In this document: positions 1-11,794 of the stretch, one piece after another
Layout: the number at the start of each line of letters is the position of its first letter
Position numbering within the stretch: position 1 is the first letter of the stretch
Assembly: GCA_963846925.1 (NCBI GenBank)
Contig: CAWJXW010000019.1
Location: forward strand, 62,001 to 126,000
Direction of reading: 5' to 3'
DNA from: JAQBQB01 sp963846925
GTDB lineage: Bacteria > Gemmatimonadota > Gemmatimonadetes > Gemmatimonadales > Gemmatimonadaceae
DNA length: 64,000 bases
Notes under the pieces: generated by a model
Told to the model about the DNA's origin: nothing
The model's database searches: none
What the model saw: the letters and a program-made list of their open reading frames with translations, nothing else
Translations under genes and position numbers: made by a program

Positions 1-82
1 TTTTCGGGTCGCCTTGCGCGAGCGCGCTGGTCGACAAGAGGCCGGCGACGGCAAGAGCGGCGAAGGATCTCGTGGTCGGCAT
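1..82 (-). CDS. Exported protein, N-terminus only (runs off the window)
   Basis: Only the first 27 codons are inside the window. The ATG is read leftward from base 82. The visible peptide starts MPTTRSFAALAVAG, continues with a Leu/Ala core and ends at an AxA-type site (SALA/QG), which is a Sec signal peptide, so the product is exported. Nothing of the mature protein can be seen and no family can be named. It lies 25 bases after the stop of another secreted protein on the same strand and is probably the third gene of an operon led by the OmpA-like gene. Confidence 0.6.
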   Translation of the reverse strand, partial: MPTTRSFAALAVAGLLSTSALAQGDPK

Positions 83-107
83 GTGGAAATGGGATGTGTG
101 TGTTCGT

Positions 108-1076
108 TCACGGAAACGCGGCGGTGCGCCCGGACCCGATGTCCGTGATCGCGAGCTGCCGCGTCACGAGCGACAGATGGCCGACTCCACGCACGCCGTA
201 GGGCGTTGTCGCCGGCGCGTTGAATCCCGCGAGCGATGCGCGTTTGAGCCACACGACGATGCCCGCGGCGCCATCGCGCCCGAGGAACGAGATCACGGCC
301 TCGCTCAGCTCGCGGCCGTCCTCGAGGGCCGCGGTGACCGCCGCGTCGTCACCGCCGGCGGCCTTGTCGATCGGATCGATCGAGATGTGCAGCTCGTCGC
401 GGGGCAGACCGGTTTGCTCGTCGACCGACCACGCCGCCGCGATGCGTTGATCGCCGGAGGCGAACGTCACGTCCAAACCGGACGGGCGACCACCGCCGGC
501 GAGATGCACGCTCGTTCCCGCGACGCCGTTGCGCACCCACGCCTCGCCCGCGCCGTAGGGCACCGGTGAGACGTCGGAGTAGTTCAGCCGCGCGTTCCCA
601 CGCCGGCGTGGCGGCGCGCCGGTCACTCGCGAGGCGGTCAGCTCCAGCGTGATGATCGGATAACGCGTTCCGCTCTCGTTCGCCGCGGTCGACAGCTCTA
701 CGCGCGTGAGGCGCGCATCATCGAGCGACACGGCGTCGCCCGCTCGCTCGCCGCTCGGCGGCGCGATTCGTACCGCGAGACGCTCTCGCGAGAAGAGCGC
801 CTGGTACAGCGGTGCGACGCACGATGAGGCCACCTGAATCTCGAACGAGCGGCGATGCGCGCTGCGCGGGGTGATCTCGCCGAACGACCGCAATCGGACG
901 CCGGATGATCCGGCCTCGGCGCACGCCGCCGGCGGAATCGCGCCGTGCACGCTTCCGGTGAGCGTCACCGTTCCGCCGTCGGAGACCGGCGTCGCCCCAG
1001 CTCCCACCGCGAACAGCGGGGCGAAGGCAAGAGCCAACGCCGGCAAGCCGCACCACGCACCCCCCCCCAACGTCAT
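108..1076 (-). CDS. Secreted protein of unknown function
   Basis: 322 residues; family not recognised. The N-terminus is a signal peptide (MTLGGGAWCGLPALALAFA, then a site near AGA/TP), so it is exported. The mature part contains two cysteines (AACAE near residue 52 and SSCVA near 87) that could form one disulphide, and a C-terminal half of alternating polar and hydrophobic residues suggesting beta structure (DVTFASGD, ELHISIDP). I chose the ATG at 1076 because it puts the hydrophobic core in the normal place; a TTG at 1100 overlapping the upstream stop is the alternative. A run of nine C at 1060-1068 encodes the glycines of the signal peptide and is a place where the assembly could have slipped, although the frame reads sensibly. 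It follows the OmpA-like gene and is likely cotranscribed with it. Confidence 0.75.
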   Translation of the reverse strand: MTLGGGAWCGLPALALAFAPLFAVGAGATPVSDGGTVTLTGSVHGAIPPAACAEAGSSGVRLRSFGEITPRSAHRRSFEIQVASSCVAPLYQALFSRERLAVRIAPPSGERAGDAVSLDDARLTRVELSTAANESGTRYPIITLELTASRVTGAPPRRRGNARLNYSDVSPVPYGAGEAWVRNGVAGTSVHLAGGGRPSGLDVTFASGDQRIAAAWSVDEQTGLPRDELHISIDPIDKAAGGDDAAVTAALEDGRELSEAVISFLGRDGAAGIVVWLKRASLAGFNAPATTPYGVRGVGHLSLVTRQLAITDIGSGRTAAFP

Positions 1077-1096
1077 CGCGCGAACCGAGTCGCCGT

Positions 1097-2440
1097 TCAA
1101 TTCTTCACCAACTCGACGCGGCGATTCTGCTGGCGGCCTTCCGGTGTGTCGTTCGACGCCGCTGGTTTCGTGGAGCCGAGGCCCTTGCTGACGAGACGTC
1201 CGGCGTCGACGTGGTAATTCGCGATCAGGAACTGACGAACGGCCGCCGCGCGCTTGTCGCTCAGCGCCTGATTCGACGCCGCCGATCCGACGTTGTCGGT
1301 GTGCCCCTCGATCGTGAGCTTGAGGTCGGCGTGATCCTTGAGCATCTGCCCGATCATGTCCAGCGTCGGCTTCGATTCGCCGCGAATGCGGTCGCTGCCG
1401 GTATCGAACAGGATGCCGTGCGTCGCGACGCGTCCGTCGGCCATGATCGCGTCGTAGAGCGGCTTGCCGCCGGCGGCGACGCGAATGTTCGACAGGTATC
1501 CCGGCTCGTCGTCGTTCCCGGGAACGCTCACCACGATCACCTTGCCGCGGCCGATGTTCGCGCTGGGCACGTTCGACACGCGGACGCCGTTCACGTACGT
1601 CTTCACGTACTTGCCGTCCGCCATCACGGCGACGTGCCCGATTGGCTTGACGGCTGCCTCGGGCAGATCCGACGATGAGTTGACGCCGCCGCCCGCGAGC
1701 TGACCGCTGCCCGGGGAGAACGAGGCCGTCGTGAGGTTATCGACCGCGTCGGGATCGGCAAAGTTCACTTCCAGGCTCCAACCATTCGAGCCGTGGTAGT
1801 CCGCCTCGAAGGTGAAGCGCTGTGGCAGAACTTCCGGCAGCGGAATCGTGACCACGCCGCCGCTGTTCGTGCGCAGGAACTGCTGCCCCTGCCATTTCGC
1901 GACCTCGAAGTTTCCGCGTCTGAGCTCGAGCCGCTTGGGGAAATCGCCGATGTTGTCCTTGGAGAAGTCCTCGGCGAAGATCACGCGATCGCCCGGAACG
2001 AAATCGTAGTTGACGAGGACCGCGTCATCGAACGCGGGCGCCGACGCGGTCGTCGCGGCGGAACCGCTCGACGTGGCCGAAGCGTTCTGCGTCGTCGCCG
2101 GCACTCCGCCCGCAGCGTTGACGGCCTTGGCGGAATCCGCCGCCGAGACCGGCTTTCCGTTCTTGTCCACGACTTTCACGGTCTTTCCGGCGCCCAATGC
2201 CTTGTGGATGCACTGGGTGTTGGTGGCCGCGCAGGTGATCGCTCCGGTTGCCTTGTCGAGCGCCGCGTCTGTCAGGCTGTCTTCGGCGTTGTTGACGCGG
2301 TCCTGAATCTTTTGTTTGGCGCGATCGATGAGCCCCTGGGCGCCGGCGGCGAAGGGAGCGGCCGAGGCGAGCAGCATGGCAATGGCGATGACTTTGCCGA
2401 CGCGACTCGACGGCTGGGCGACGTTTTCGAATCGGGGCAT
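1097..2440 (-). CDS. OmpA-family outer-membrane / peptidoglycan-binding protein
   Basis: 447 residues. A signal peptide at about residues 18-35 (IAIAMLLASAAPFAAGAQG) is followed by a charged linker (DRAKQKIQDRVNNAEDSL), a low-complexity Ala/Thr/Ser stretch, then a beta-rich middle domain (about 150-310) that reads like a concanavalin/LamG-type fold (DYHGSNGWSLEVNF, VNGVRVSNVP). The last 110 residues are an OmpA C-terminal domain: ILFDTGSDRI, IEGHTDNVGS, NQALSDKRAAAV and QQNRRVEL, where the Asp and Arg bind diaminopimelate in peptidoglycan. It probably links the outer envelope to the cell wall. I chose the ATG at 2440 because the longer frame to 2662 adds an Arg-rich stretch before the signal peptide. 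It is divergent from the BTAD regulator; the 126-base gap holds an AT-rich CTATATTAG at about 2519 that could serve as a -10 box in either direction. Confidence 0.9.
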   Translation of the reverse strand: MPRFENVAQPSSRVGKVIAIAMLLASAAPFAAGAQGLIDRAKQKIQDRVNNAEDSLTDAALDKATGAITCAATNTQCIHKALGAGKTVKVVDKNGKPVSAADSAKAVNAAGGVPATTQNASATSSGSAATTASAPAFDDAVLVNYDFVPGDRVIFAEDFSKDNIGDFPKRLELRRGNFEVAKWQGQQFLRTNSGGVVTIPLPEVLPQRFTFEADYHGSNGWSLEVNFADPDAVDNLTTASFSPGSGQLAGGGVNSSSDLPEAAVKPIGHVAVMADGKYVKTYVNGVRVSNVPSANIGRGKVIVVSVPGNDDEPGYLSNIRVAAGGKPLYDAIMADGRVATHGILFDTGSDRIRGESKPTLDMIGQMLKDHADLKLTIEGHTDNVGSAASNQALSDKRAAAVRQFLIANYHVDAGRLVSKGLGSTKPAASNDTPEGRQQNRRVELVKN

Positions 2441-2566
2441 TTTTGGTCGGCACTCCGGGTGTGTCACGTTATGAGATCGGGCCAGATTCCGGCGCGCGCG
2501 GCCTCGCGAACGCGGCGCTATATTAGGCCGCCGCCGTCCACGCGATCTCACCAAGTCAACACGTTG

Positions 2567-5341
2567 ATGCGCCGTTACTTCCGGCTTCAAACGCTCGGGC
2601 GTCTGACGCTCACCGTCGTAGATGGTGAGACCGAGTCGCTCGCCGGGATTCGGCCGCGTCATCTCGCCGTGCTGACCGTGCTCGCGCTATCCGCCAAGCT
2701 TATATCTCGGGACACCCTGGTCGAGATGTTCTGGGGCGGCGAGGATGAGACTCGCGCGCGTCACTCGCTGTCGAACGCGCTCTCCGGTTTGCGCGGAGCA
2801 CTTGGCGCGGATGCGCTCACTTCCCGCCGGGATCACATCGCGCTGGCCGAGGATGCGCGCGTCGAAGTCGATACCGCTCAGTTCACCGCGGCGTTCGAAA
2901 CGGGTGACGACGCGCGCGCCGTCGCGCTCTACGGCGGCCGGTTCCTCGACGCCGTCCACGTTCCCGATGCGCCGGAGTTCGACGACTGGGCAAGTCGCGA
3001 GCGCGCCAAGCTGGAGCGACGATTCGTCGAAGCGTGCGAGCGATACGTCGCGCGACTCGAGCGCGGGGGACAGCCAGAGGTTGCCCTTGCCGTCGCCGAG
3101 CGCTGGCTCGATGCCGCGCCGGGCTCGTCGTCCGCCGCGGCCGCGATCGCGCGTCTCAAGACACAACGGCTCGCGGCAAAAGAGCCGGCGATCGCCGGCG
3201 TGTCGCCAAGCGCAGTGCAGTCGCCGCCCATCTCCGCGGCGGAGTCGACGACGACGGTCGGCGTGCAGCCGTTGGCGCCGCCGAGTCACTCCGTCGCCCG
3301 CCGTCGCCGGCCGTGGGTCTTGGCCGCCCTCGCGGCGTCGATCGTCGTCGCTCTGCTGTGGCAATTCCGGCGCTCGTCGAACGAAGCTTCCGCGGCGACG
3401 CATCCGATCGTCGCGGTCACGTCGATCGAGGACGTGCGCGGCGACACGTCGGTCGAGTGGCTGCGGGTCGCGTTGCCGAGGATGATCGCCACGGATCTCG
3501 ACGGACTGCGCGGCGTCGAATCGGTCGCGCCGGCCCGCGTACGGGACGTCGTCGCGCGCCTCGCCGGATCGGGCTCCGCGCGACTCAGCGAGCAACAATC
3601 GATGGACGTCGCGCGCCGGTTGCGCGCGGGCTGGTCGGTCACCGGCGGCCTTTCCGTCGCGCCAAACGGCTACGTGCTCGACCTCACCGTGAGAAACGTC
3701 GCCGACGTTTCGCAATCAGAAGGGTTCACGATACTCGCGTCGAATCCTGTGGAGCTCGGACGCCAAGCGGCGACACGCGTCGCGACGATTCTCGCGGCAG
3801 GTCCCGGGGGAGCGGCGCGTTACTCCGGCATCGAGACGTCGAACGCCGACGCATACCGGCACTTCACCCGCGGCATGATGGCCGCGAGCTCGGAGAAGCT
3901 GGCCGAGGCGGCCGGCCAACTCGACTCGGCCATCGCCGAGGATTCGGGTTTCGTCGAAGCAATTCGTGCGCGCCAGAGCGTGGCCGGCGGGCTGGGTGAC
4001 GCGAATGGCGTGCACCGCCTGGCGCTGCTCGCCGCGCGCCACGAGGATCGTCTCCCGGAGCTCGAGCGGCTCGCCGACGAAATCCGGAACGTCGACAGCC
4101 TTGGCGAGAGCACACGGGCCGACGCGCTGAGCGGGGAGCTTGTCGCGCGCTTCCCGCACGACCCGCGCGCATACAGCACGCGCGCCGATCTCCTCACGTC
4201 GCACGGACGTTGGGCCGACGCCGAAGCGGTTCTGGCGCGAGAGCTCGCGCTCGATTCGCTCGCAATGGTCGCCGGCGACGGACCGTGCACGCCGTGCGAA
4301 GTGCTCTGGCGCTTGTCACAGGTCCGGCTTGCGAAGGGCGATCGCGTCGGCGCCGAGGCGTCGGCTCGCCGCTGGGTCGCGCTGCAACCGGACTTGCCGG
4401 CCGCGTGGCGCAATCTGTCGGCGACGCTCGCCGCCGTCGGCAAATCGGCGGAAGCGGCCGAGGCGGGCTACCACGACGTCGCGCTGTCGAGAAACGCCCT
4501 CGCCGCGGTGGACTTCGCGAGAACGATGCTCTCCGCTCGCCGCTACGACATCGTGGACTCGCTGCTGCGCGCGTGGCGGCACACCAGTGATCCGGTTCTG
4601 CTCGACGGTACGCGCGACATCGGCATCATGCTTGATCGTGAACGCGGTCGCATCGCGGAATCCGTGGCGGCGCTCGCGGATCTTCCGGAGGGCAATGGTC
4701 TCATTCTGGTTCGCGCGGACGGGCTCGCGCGCTTGGGTCGGTTGTCCGAGGCGCGCGCGATCTTCGAGCGCGTTGGACACCCTCCGGGTTCGTCGCCACC
4801 CGCATTCAGTGCACCCGAAGCGCGTGGCTTTTCGTGGTCCCACGCGCTCGAGGCGGACGCTCTCGTTCGGGCCGGCGATACGACGCTCGCGCGCGCGCTC
4901 GTGGATTCGATCGCGCGTTCCGGCGCGCAGAGCTACTACGGCCGCGACAAAGTGCTGCACCATCACGTTCGCGGCGTGCTGCTCCTGGCGCAGGGCCGTT
5001 TCGCCGACGCCGAACGCGAGCTGGTCGCCGCCGAGTGGGCCGCGAACGCATGGACGCGCACGAACGTGGAGCTGGCGCGCGCTCGTCTCGCGCTCGGCCG
5101 TCCCGACAGCGCGATCGCCGCGCTCCGCGACGCGTACATGGCCCCGGTCGACGCGATGGCCCGTTACGTACCGCGTACGGAGCTCGATTGGTGGATGTCC
5201 CGCGCCTTCGCCGCCGCGCACCAACCCGACAGCGCCGCCGTCTACGCCGCATACGTTCGCCAAGCGTGGCGCACCGCGGATCCCACGCTCCGCGCGCGCC
5301 TCGACTCCCTCCCCGCTGCTTCGCGAGCCGTTGTTCGTTAG
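2567..5341 (+). CDS. BTAD/SARP-type transcriptional regulator with membrane anchor, TolB-like domain and TPR tail
   Basis: 924 residues. Residues 1-90 are a winged helix (LQTLGRLTL, RPRHLAVLTVLALS, SRDTLVEMFWGGEDE, SLSNALSGLRGALG). Residues 95-230 are the bacterial transcriptional activation (BTAD) helical domain (YGGRFLDAVHVPDAPEFDDW, AERWLDAAPGSS). One transmembrane helix follows at about 249-267 (WVLAALAASIVVALLW) after an Arg cluster. Residues 275-400 look like the TolB/FlgO-type N-terminal domain (VEWLRVALPRMIATDL), and the rest is TPR-like repeats. DNA binding at the cytoplasmic N-terminus and repeats on the far side of the membrane suggest a one-component, signal-sensing regulator. Gemmatimonadota carry many such proteins. 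It is divergent from the OmpA-like gene, a plausible target. The ATG at 2567 fits the domain start; a TTG lies one codon upstream. The ligand is unknown. Confidence 0.85.
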   Translation: MRRYFRLQTLGRLTLTVVDGETESLAGIRPRHLAVLTVLALSAKLISRDTLVEMFWGGEDETRARHSLSNALSGLRGALGADALTSRRDHIALAEDARVEVDTAQFTAAFETGDDARAVALYGGRFLDAVHVPDAPEFDDWASRERAKLERRFVEACERYVARLERGGQPEVALAVAERWLDAAPGSSSAAAAIARLKTQRLAAKEPAIAGVSPSAVQSPPISAAESTTTVGVQPLAPPSHSVARRRRPWVLAALAASIVVALLWQFRRSSNEASAATHPIVAVTSIEDVRGDTSVEWLRVALPRMIATDLDGLRGVESVAPARVRDVVARLAGSGSARLSEQQSMDVARRLRAGWSVTGGLSVAPNGYVLDLTVRNVADVSQSEGFTILASNPVELGRQAATRVATILAAGPGGAARYSGIETSNADAYRHFTRGMMAASSEKLAEAAGQLDSAIAEDSGFVEAIRARQSVAGGLGDANGVHRLALLAARHEDRLPELERLADEIRNVDSLGESTRADALSGELVARFPHDPRAYSTRADLLTSHGRWADAEAVLARELALDSLAMVAGDGPCTPCEVLWRLSQVRLAKGDRVGAEASARRWVALQPDLPAAWRNLSATLAAVGKSAEAAEAGYHDVALSRNALAAVDFARTMLSARRYDIVDSLLRAWRHTSDPVLLDGTRDIGIMLDRERGRIAESVAALADLPEGNGLILVRADGLARLGRLSEARAIFERVGHPPGSSPPAFSAPEARGFSWSHALEADALVRAGDTTLARALVDSIARSGAQSYYGRDKVLHHHVRGVLLLAQGRFADAERELVAAEWAANAWTRTNVELARARLALGRPDSAIAALRDAYMAPVDAMARYVPRTELDWWMSRAFAAAHQPDSAAVYAAYVRQAWRTADPTLRARLDSLPAASRAVVR

Positions 5342-5353
5342 CGCTGGGGCTCG

Positions 5354-5440
5354 GGGTGGGACTGTCCTCCGCGGACCAGTGCACTATTGCCGATACAGCC
5401 GGGTAATAGTGCCTCGGCTCCGCTCCGGACAGCCCCACCC
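5354..5440. repeat. Long imperfect palindrome between the BTAD gene and aconitase
   Basis: The 298-base gap 5342-5639 holds no convincing gene. It contains an 87-base imperfect palindrome. The outer arms GGGTGGGACTGTCC (5354-5367) and GGACAGCCCCACCC (5427-5440) pair with one mismatch. The inner arms GCACTATT (5381-5388) and AATAGTGC (5405-5412) pair exactly. The segments between them (TCCGCGGA and CTCGGCTCCGC) are partly complementary. It sits between convergent genes, so it could be a shared terminator, but there is no T-run after it. A REP- or MITE-like element is the other reading. I see no second copy in the window. From 5441 to 5639 I see nothing further. Confidence 0.6.
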
Positions 5441-5639
5441 GCTCGCTCACTCGAATCGGCGCACGACAGACCGCGTGCGTGTGTCAGTGCGCGACGCGGT
5501 CTCTGCGCGCGCACGGACCGTTGGGACCGCACCCCGTCCCGCGATCGAGCCTCTCGCGCTCCAGACCTCGGCGGCTCGGCGCGTGTGCGCCCGAGCGCGG
5601 AAGCACCCCGCGCGCTCGGAGCGTGAACGCCGAGCGCAG

Positions 5640-8420
<2,781 letters not shown>

Positions 8421-8592
8421 TGGACTTGTCTCTCGACTCGAGGCTTTTGGCCCAGCGAGGTGACTGACGGAGCCACTGGCGGGACGCGCACGTCGACCGC
8501 CAGGCTACGAACTAATCTAACGCGCCCGGTCTCGGCGCCAGGGCCGCGGGGTTGGCCGCCGGGGAAAGTCCAGTCGAAGGGAAGAGGAATTC

Positions 8593-8708
8593 AACGCAGA
8601 TGCCGCAGATTTTGACAGCGATCCCGCAGATGAACGGCGAGTGAACCAAGGTCAGTGTCTTCGTCGGCTATCTGCGGCATTGTTGTTAGTGTCTGCGGGA
8701 TTGTCGTT
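8593..8708. repeat. Two interleaved inverted repeats upstream of acnA
   Basis: The 333-base gap 8421-8753 separates aconitase from the efflux operon, and both neighbours are on the minus strand. It should hold the acnA promoter, which I cannot define. It contains two exact inverted repeats in the order A-B-A'-B': ATGCCGCAGAT (8600-8610) with ATCTGCGGCAT (8670-8680), and ATCCCGCAGA (8621-8630) with TCTGCGGGAT (8692-8701). The two units share CCGCAGA, so alternative nested pairings are also possible. The layout resembles short intergenic palindromic repeats. I see no gene here. Confidence 0.55.
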
Positions 8709-8753
8709 CCCATCTCCTCGCCGGCCTACCGTAGCCCGACCGCCAAATCGTGC

Positions 8754-9941
8754 TCACGCGGTCCGTTTGTGGTACAGCCGGATCGCCAGCCCGAGCACGG
8801 CCACGCCATAGACCGCGAGTATCGCCAGTGGCCGCGCGATGTCGGCGAAGCCGGCGCCCTTCACGAGAACGGCGCGCGAGATGGATACGAAGTGACGCAC
8901 AGGGTTGAGCTCCGACAGCACCTGCACCCAGTGCGGCATGCTGTCGATCGGCGTGAGAAGACCGCTCATCAGCAGGTAGATCATGAGAATGAAGAACGAC
9001 ACGAACATCGCCTGCTGCTGCGTCTCCACGCCGGTCGAGATCAACAATCCGATCGCCAACGCGACGATCAGGTAGACGCCGGCCGACGCGAGCAGCAGCA
9101 CGACGCTGCCGCGGATCGGCACGCCGAACACCAGATGGCCGACGAGCAGACCGAGCGCCAAGTCGACGAGCGCGAGCACCCAGAAGGGAAGGAGCTTGGC
9201 CGTGATGAACTCGGCCCTCGTGATCGGCGTGACGTTGAGCTGTTCGAGCGTTCCCATCTCGCGCTCGCGCGCGATGTTCTGCGCGGTGAGCAACGTGCCG
9301 ATCATCGTCACCAGCGCGACGAGGATCCCGGGGACCATGTAATGCTTGTAGTTGAGCGTCGGATTGTAGCGCGACTGAATCCGCGTCTCGATGCGCGGCA
9401 CACCCGCGCGCGGCGCTTGCTCGTCGGGCGGCCCCTCCGAGATGGTGCGAAGGTTCGGGTGGATCTCCGCCGACAGCTCACGCGAGTAGTCGGACAGGAT
9501 CTGCGACGCGTACGACTGCACGATCCCCGCGGCCGACCCCTTTTCCGCGTTCACGTCGAGGCCGATCGGCGCCGTTCCCGTTCGCACGAGCGATCTCGCG
9601 AAATCGTGCGGGATCGTCACGACGAGCGTCGCGCGTCCGCCCAGCATCGCGTCGTTCGCCGAGTCCGGCGAGCCCGATTGGCCGACGACGTCGAAGAACC
9701 CCGACGACCCGAGCCGGCTCACGACGCCGCGCGAAGTACTCGTGTGGTCGAAGTCGACGACGTAAACGGGCGAGCGTTTGATCTCGAACGTCGCGACGTT
9801 GGACAGCAGCAGGAGCTGAACGAGCGGCAGGACGATGACCTGCACGAGCGAGGCGCGATCTCGCGTGACGTGCAGCACCTCGGCGCGCGCCAACACGATC
9901 ACGCGCCGAAAGAACGGCGACCCGCGCCGCCGCGCGCTCAT
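8754..9941 (-). CDS. ABC-2 type transporter permease (YbhR-like), last gene of efflux operon
   Basis: 395 residues. One N-terminal transmembrane helix (VQVIVLPLVQLLLLSNVAT) is followed by a large periplasmic domain (about 50-190) and five or six C-terminal helices (YMVPGILVALVTMIGTLLTA to LAILAVYGVAVLGLAIRLY). The motif AREREMGTLEQLNVTPITRAEFI is the conserved cytoplasmic segment of ABC-2 exporter permeases. It pairs with the permease just upstream to form the membrane channel of a tripartite exporter. The ATG at 9941 overlaps the upstream stop by 4 bases. The substrate cannot be read from the sequence; E. coli YbhFSR homologues are linked to drug and cation export. Confidence 0.9.
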   Translation of the reverse strand: MSARRRGSPFFRRVIVLARAEVLHVTRDRASLVQVIVLPLVQLLLLSNVATFEIKRSPVYVVDFDHTSTSRGVVSRLGSSGFFDVVGQSGSPDSANDAMLGGRATLVVTIPHDFARSLVRTGTAPIGLDVNAEKGSAAGIVQSYASQILSDYSRELSAEIHPNLRTISEGPPDEQAPRAGVPRIETRIQSRYNPTLNYKHYMVPGILVALVTMIGTLLTAQNIAREREMGTLEQLNVTPITRAEFITAKLLPFWVLALVDLALGLLVGHLVFGVPIRGSVVLLLASAGVYLIVALAIGLLISTGVETQQQAMFVSFFILMIYLLMSGLLTPIDSMPHWVQVLSELNPVRHFVSISRAVLVKGAGFADIARPLAILAVYGVAVLGLAIRLYHKRTA

Positions 9942-11042
9942 TGCAGACGCACCTTGAACGACTTCGCGCTGGCGGCGAGCAGGACGAGCGTCATCGCCAC
10001 GAGCACGAGCGTCTCGCGCCAGAGATACGTGATGCCGACGCCCTTGAGCATGATGCCGCGCGCGATCGTGACGAACCACCGCGCCGGCACGATGACAGTC
10101 ACCCACTGCAGCACCGTCGGCATGCTCTCGATCGGAAAGACGAACCCGGAGAGCATCTGCGTCGGGAGCATCGTCCCCATCAAGGCGCCGAGCATCGCCA
10201 CGCGCTGCGACGACGTCCGAGCCGAGACGAGAATCCCCAACGAAAGCGCCACGAGGATGAACAGCGTCCCTTCGGCGAGCAGCAGCGTGAGACTGCCTTG
10301 CATGGGGACGCTGAACACCACGCGCGCCACCAGGAGCACCGTCAGCACGCTGATGAACCCGATGCCGAGGTACGGCGCCACCTTGCCGACGATGATTTGC
10401 CAGGGGCGCAGCGGCGACGCGAGCAGCGCTTCCATCGTGCCCGTTTCCTTCTCGCGCGTGAGCGAGAGCGCGGTCATGAGCGCGGCGATGATCATGAGCA
10501 CCATCGCCATCAGCCCGGGCACGAAGAGATTCGTGCTCGCGCGCGTCGGGTTGAATCGCGATCGCGCCTGCGGCACGATCTGGACCATCCCCGCGCCCCG
10601 GCGCTGCTCGGCCTCGTAGCCCTGAATGACGGCGTCGACGTAGAACTGTCGCGCGGTTCCCGAATTCGGCTCGGTCGCGTCGGTCGTGACGAGGATGCGC
10701 GCCGGCTGTCCCGACGCCAGACGCCGGCCGAACTCGGGTTCGAACTCCACGGCGACTTGCACCGTGTCGCTCTTGAACAAGGCGTCGAGATCCGAGGGGC
10801 GGGCGGCGATGGCGACCGTTCGGAACACGCCGCTCGCGTTGAACCGGTCGCGAATCGCCAACGTCGCCGCGTCCGGCGACGGGTCGACGATCGCCAGCCG
10901 CACGTCGCGCACGTCCGTCCGGATCGAAAAGCCGAAAAGAATCGACCTGCACGATCGGCATGAAGATCAGCACGGCGAGCGTGCGCCGGTCGCGCAGAAT
11001 GTGGTACATCTCCTTGCGCAGCAGTCCCCAGAGCGCGTTCAC
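9938..11042 (-). CDS. ABC-2 type transporter permease (YbhS-like), frame broken near its start
   Basis: The second channel subunit of the exporter. The first 33 codons (starting MNALWGLLRKEMYHILRD, then LAVLIFMPIVQV) read in one frame. One extra base near 10943 then shifts to the frame that continues ILFGFSIRTDVRDVRL and stays open to 9938. The total length, 1105 bases, is a multiple of 3 plus 1, as expected for a single insertion. Without the extra base the protein would be about 367 residues: one N-terminal helix, a periplasmic domain, then helices from LMAMVLMIIAALMTAL on, with the ABC-2 segment LTREKETGTMEALLASPLRP. It overlaps both neighbours by 4 bases. Intact domain content and sense codons on both sides favour a sequencing error over a true pseudogene. 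If no correction is made, an internal start at 10912 would lack the first helix. Confidence 0.85.
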
Positions 11043-11794
11043 GACGCGGCTCTCGACTCCGCGCTCGGCCGTGCCAGCCGAACGAACAGCTCGTCGATCG
11101 ACGCGACGCCCTCGTGCCGCTTGAGCTCGGACGGCGCGCCCATCGCCTCGATCCGCCCCGACACCATGATCGAGATCCGGTCGCAGTACTCGGCTTCGTC
11201 CATGTAGTGCGTCGTGACGAGCACCGTGGTGCCGGCGTGCGCGGCCTCGTAGATCAGTTCCCAGAACTGGCGCCGCGTCACCGGATCGACGCCGCTGGTC
11301 GGCTCGTCGAGGAACACGACCTTTGGCTCGTGCAGCAGCGCGACGGAGAAGGCGAGCTTCTGCTTCCAGCCGAGCGGTATCGACCGAACGAGCGTGCGTT
11401 CCGCCCGCGCGAGCCCCAGCCGGTCGAGGATGCGCTGCGTCCGCTCCTTGAGCTCCGAGGGCGTCAGGTCGTAGATCCCGCCGTACAGCCGAATGTTCTC
11501 GCGAACGGTGAGGTCGTCGTACAACGAGAACCGCTGGCTCATGTAGCCGATGTCCTGCTTGATCGCCTCGCTCTCCGTCGCGACGTCGTGTCCGGCGACG
11601 CTGGCTTCGCCGCCGGTCGGGGCGAGGAGGCCGGTGAGCATGCGGATCGCCGTCGTCTTTCCCGCGCCGTTCGCGCCGAGGAAGCCGAACACCTCACCGG
11701 GCTTCACGTCGAACGTGATGTGATCGACGGCGGTGAACGCGCCGAACGCCCGCGTGAGATCGTGCGCGCGAATCGCGAGCGCGGGCGAGTTCAT
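11039..11794 (-). CDS. ABC transporter ATPase (second half of a YbhF-like pair)
   Basis: 251 residues, a single nucleotide-binding domain. Walker A is GANGAGKTTA, Walker B is KVVFLDEPTSGVD, the switch histidine is in VTTHYMDEAEYCDR, and the Q-loop is in YMSQRFSLYDDL. The signature motif is degenerate (PLGWKQKLAF instead of LSGGQ), as expected for the C-terminal ATPase half of YbhF-type proteins. It should pair with the neighbouring ATPase, so that one canonical and one degenerate site form per dimer. The start overlaps the upstream stop by 4 bases and its stop overlaps the permease start by 4. In E. coli the two ATPases are fused in one protein; here they are separate. Confidence 0.93.
   Translation of the reverse strand: MNSPALAIRAHDLTRAFGAFTAVDHITFDVKPGEVFGFLGANGAGKTTAIRMLTGLLAPTGGEASVAGHDVATESEAIKQDIGYMSQRFSLYDDLTVRENIRLYGGIYDLTPSELKERTQRILDRLGLARAERTLVRSIPLGWKQKLAFSVALLHEPKVVFLDEPTSGVDPVTRRQFWELIYEAAHAGTTVLVTTHYMDEAEYCDRISIMVSGRIEAMGAPSELKRHEGVASIDELFVRLARPSAESRAAS

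Noticed and set aside
2441..2662. Upstream extension of the OmpA-like gene to 2662
   Set aside because: It would put 74 Arg-rich residues before a good signal peptide and overlap the BTAD start on the other strand.
8655..10619. A 654-codon plus-strand frame opposite the two ABC-2 permeases
   Set aside because: Charged low-complexity translation with many His and Arg; the minus strand has clear membrane helices and ABC-2 motifs.
10900..11042. Programmed ribosomal frameshift in the permease gene
   Set aside because: No slippery heptamer or following structure is evident, and seven other genes in the window show the same kind of single-base break.
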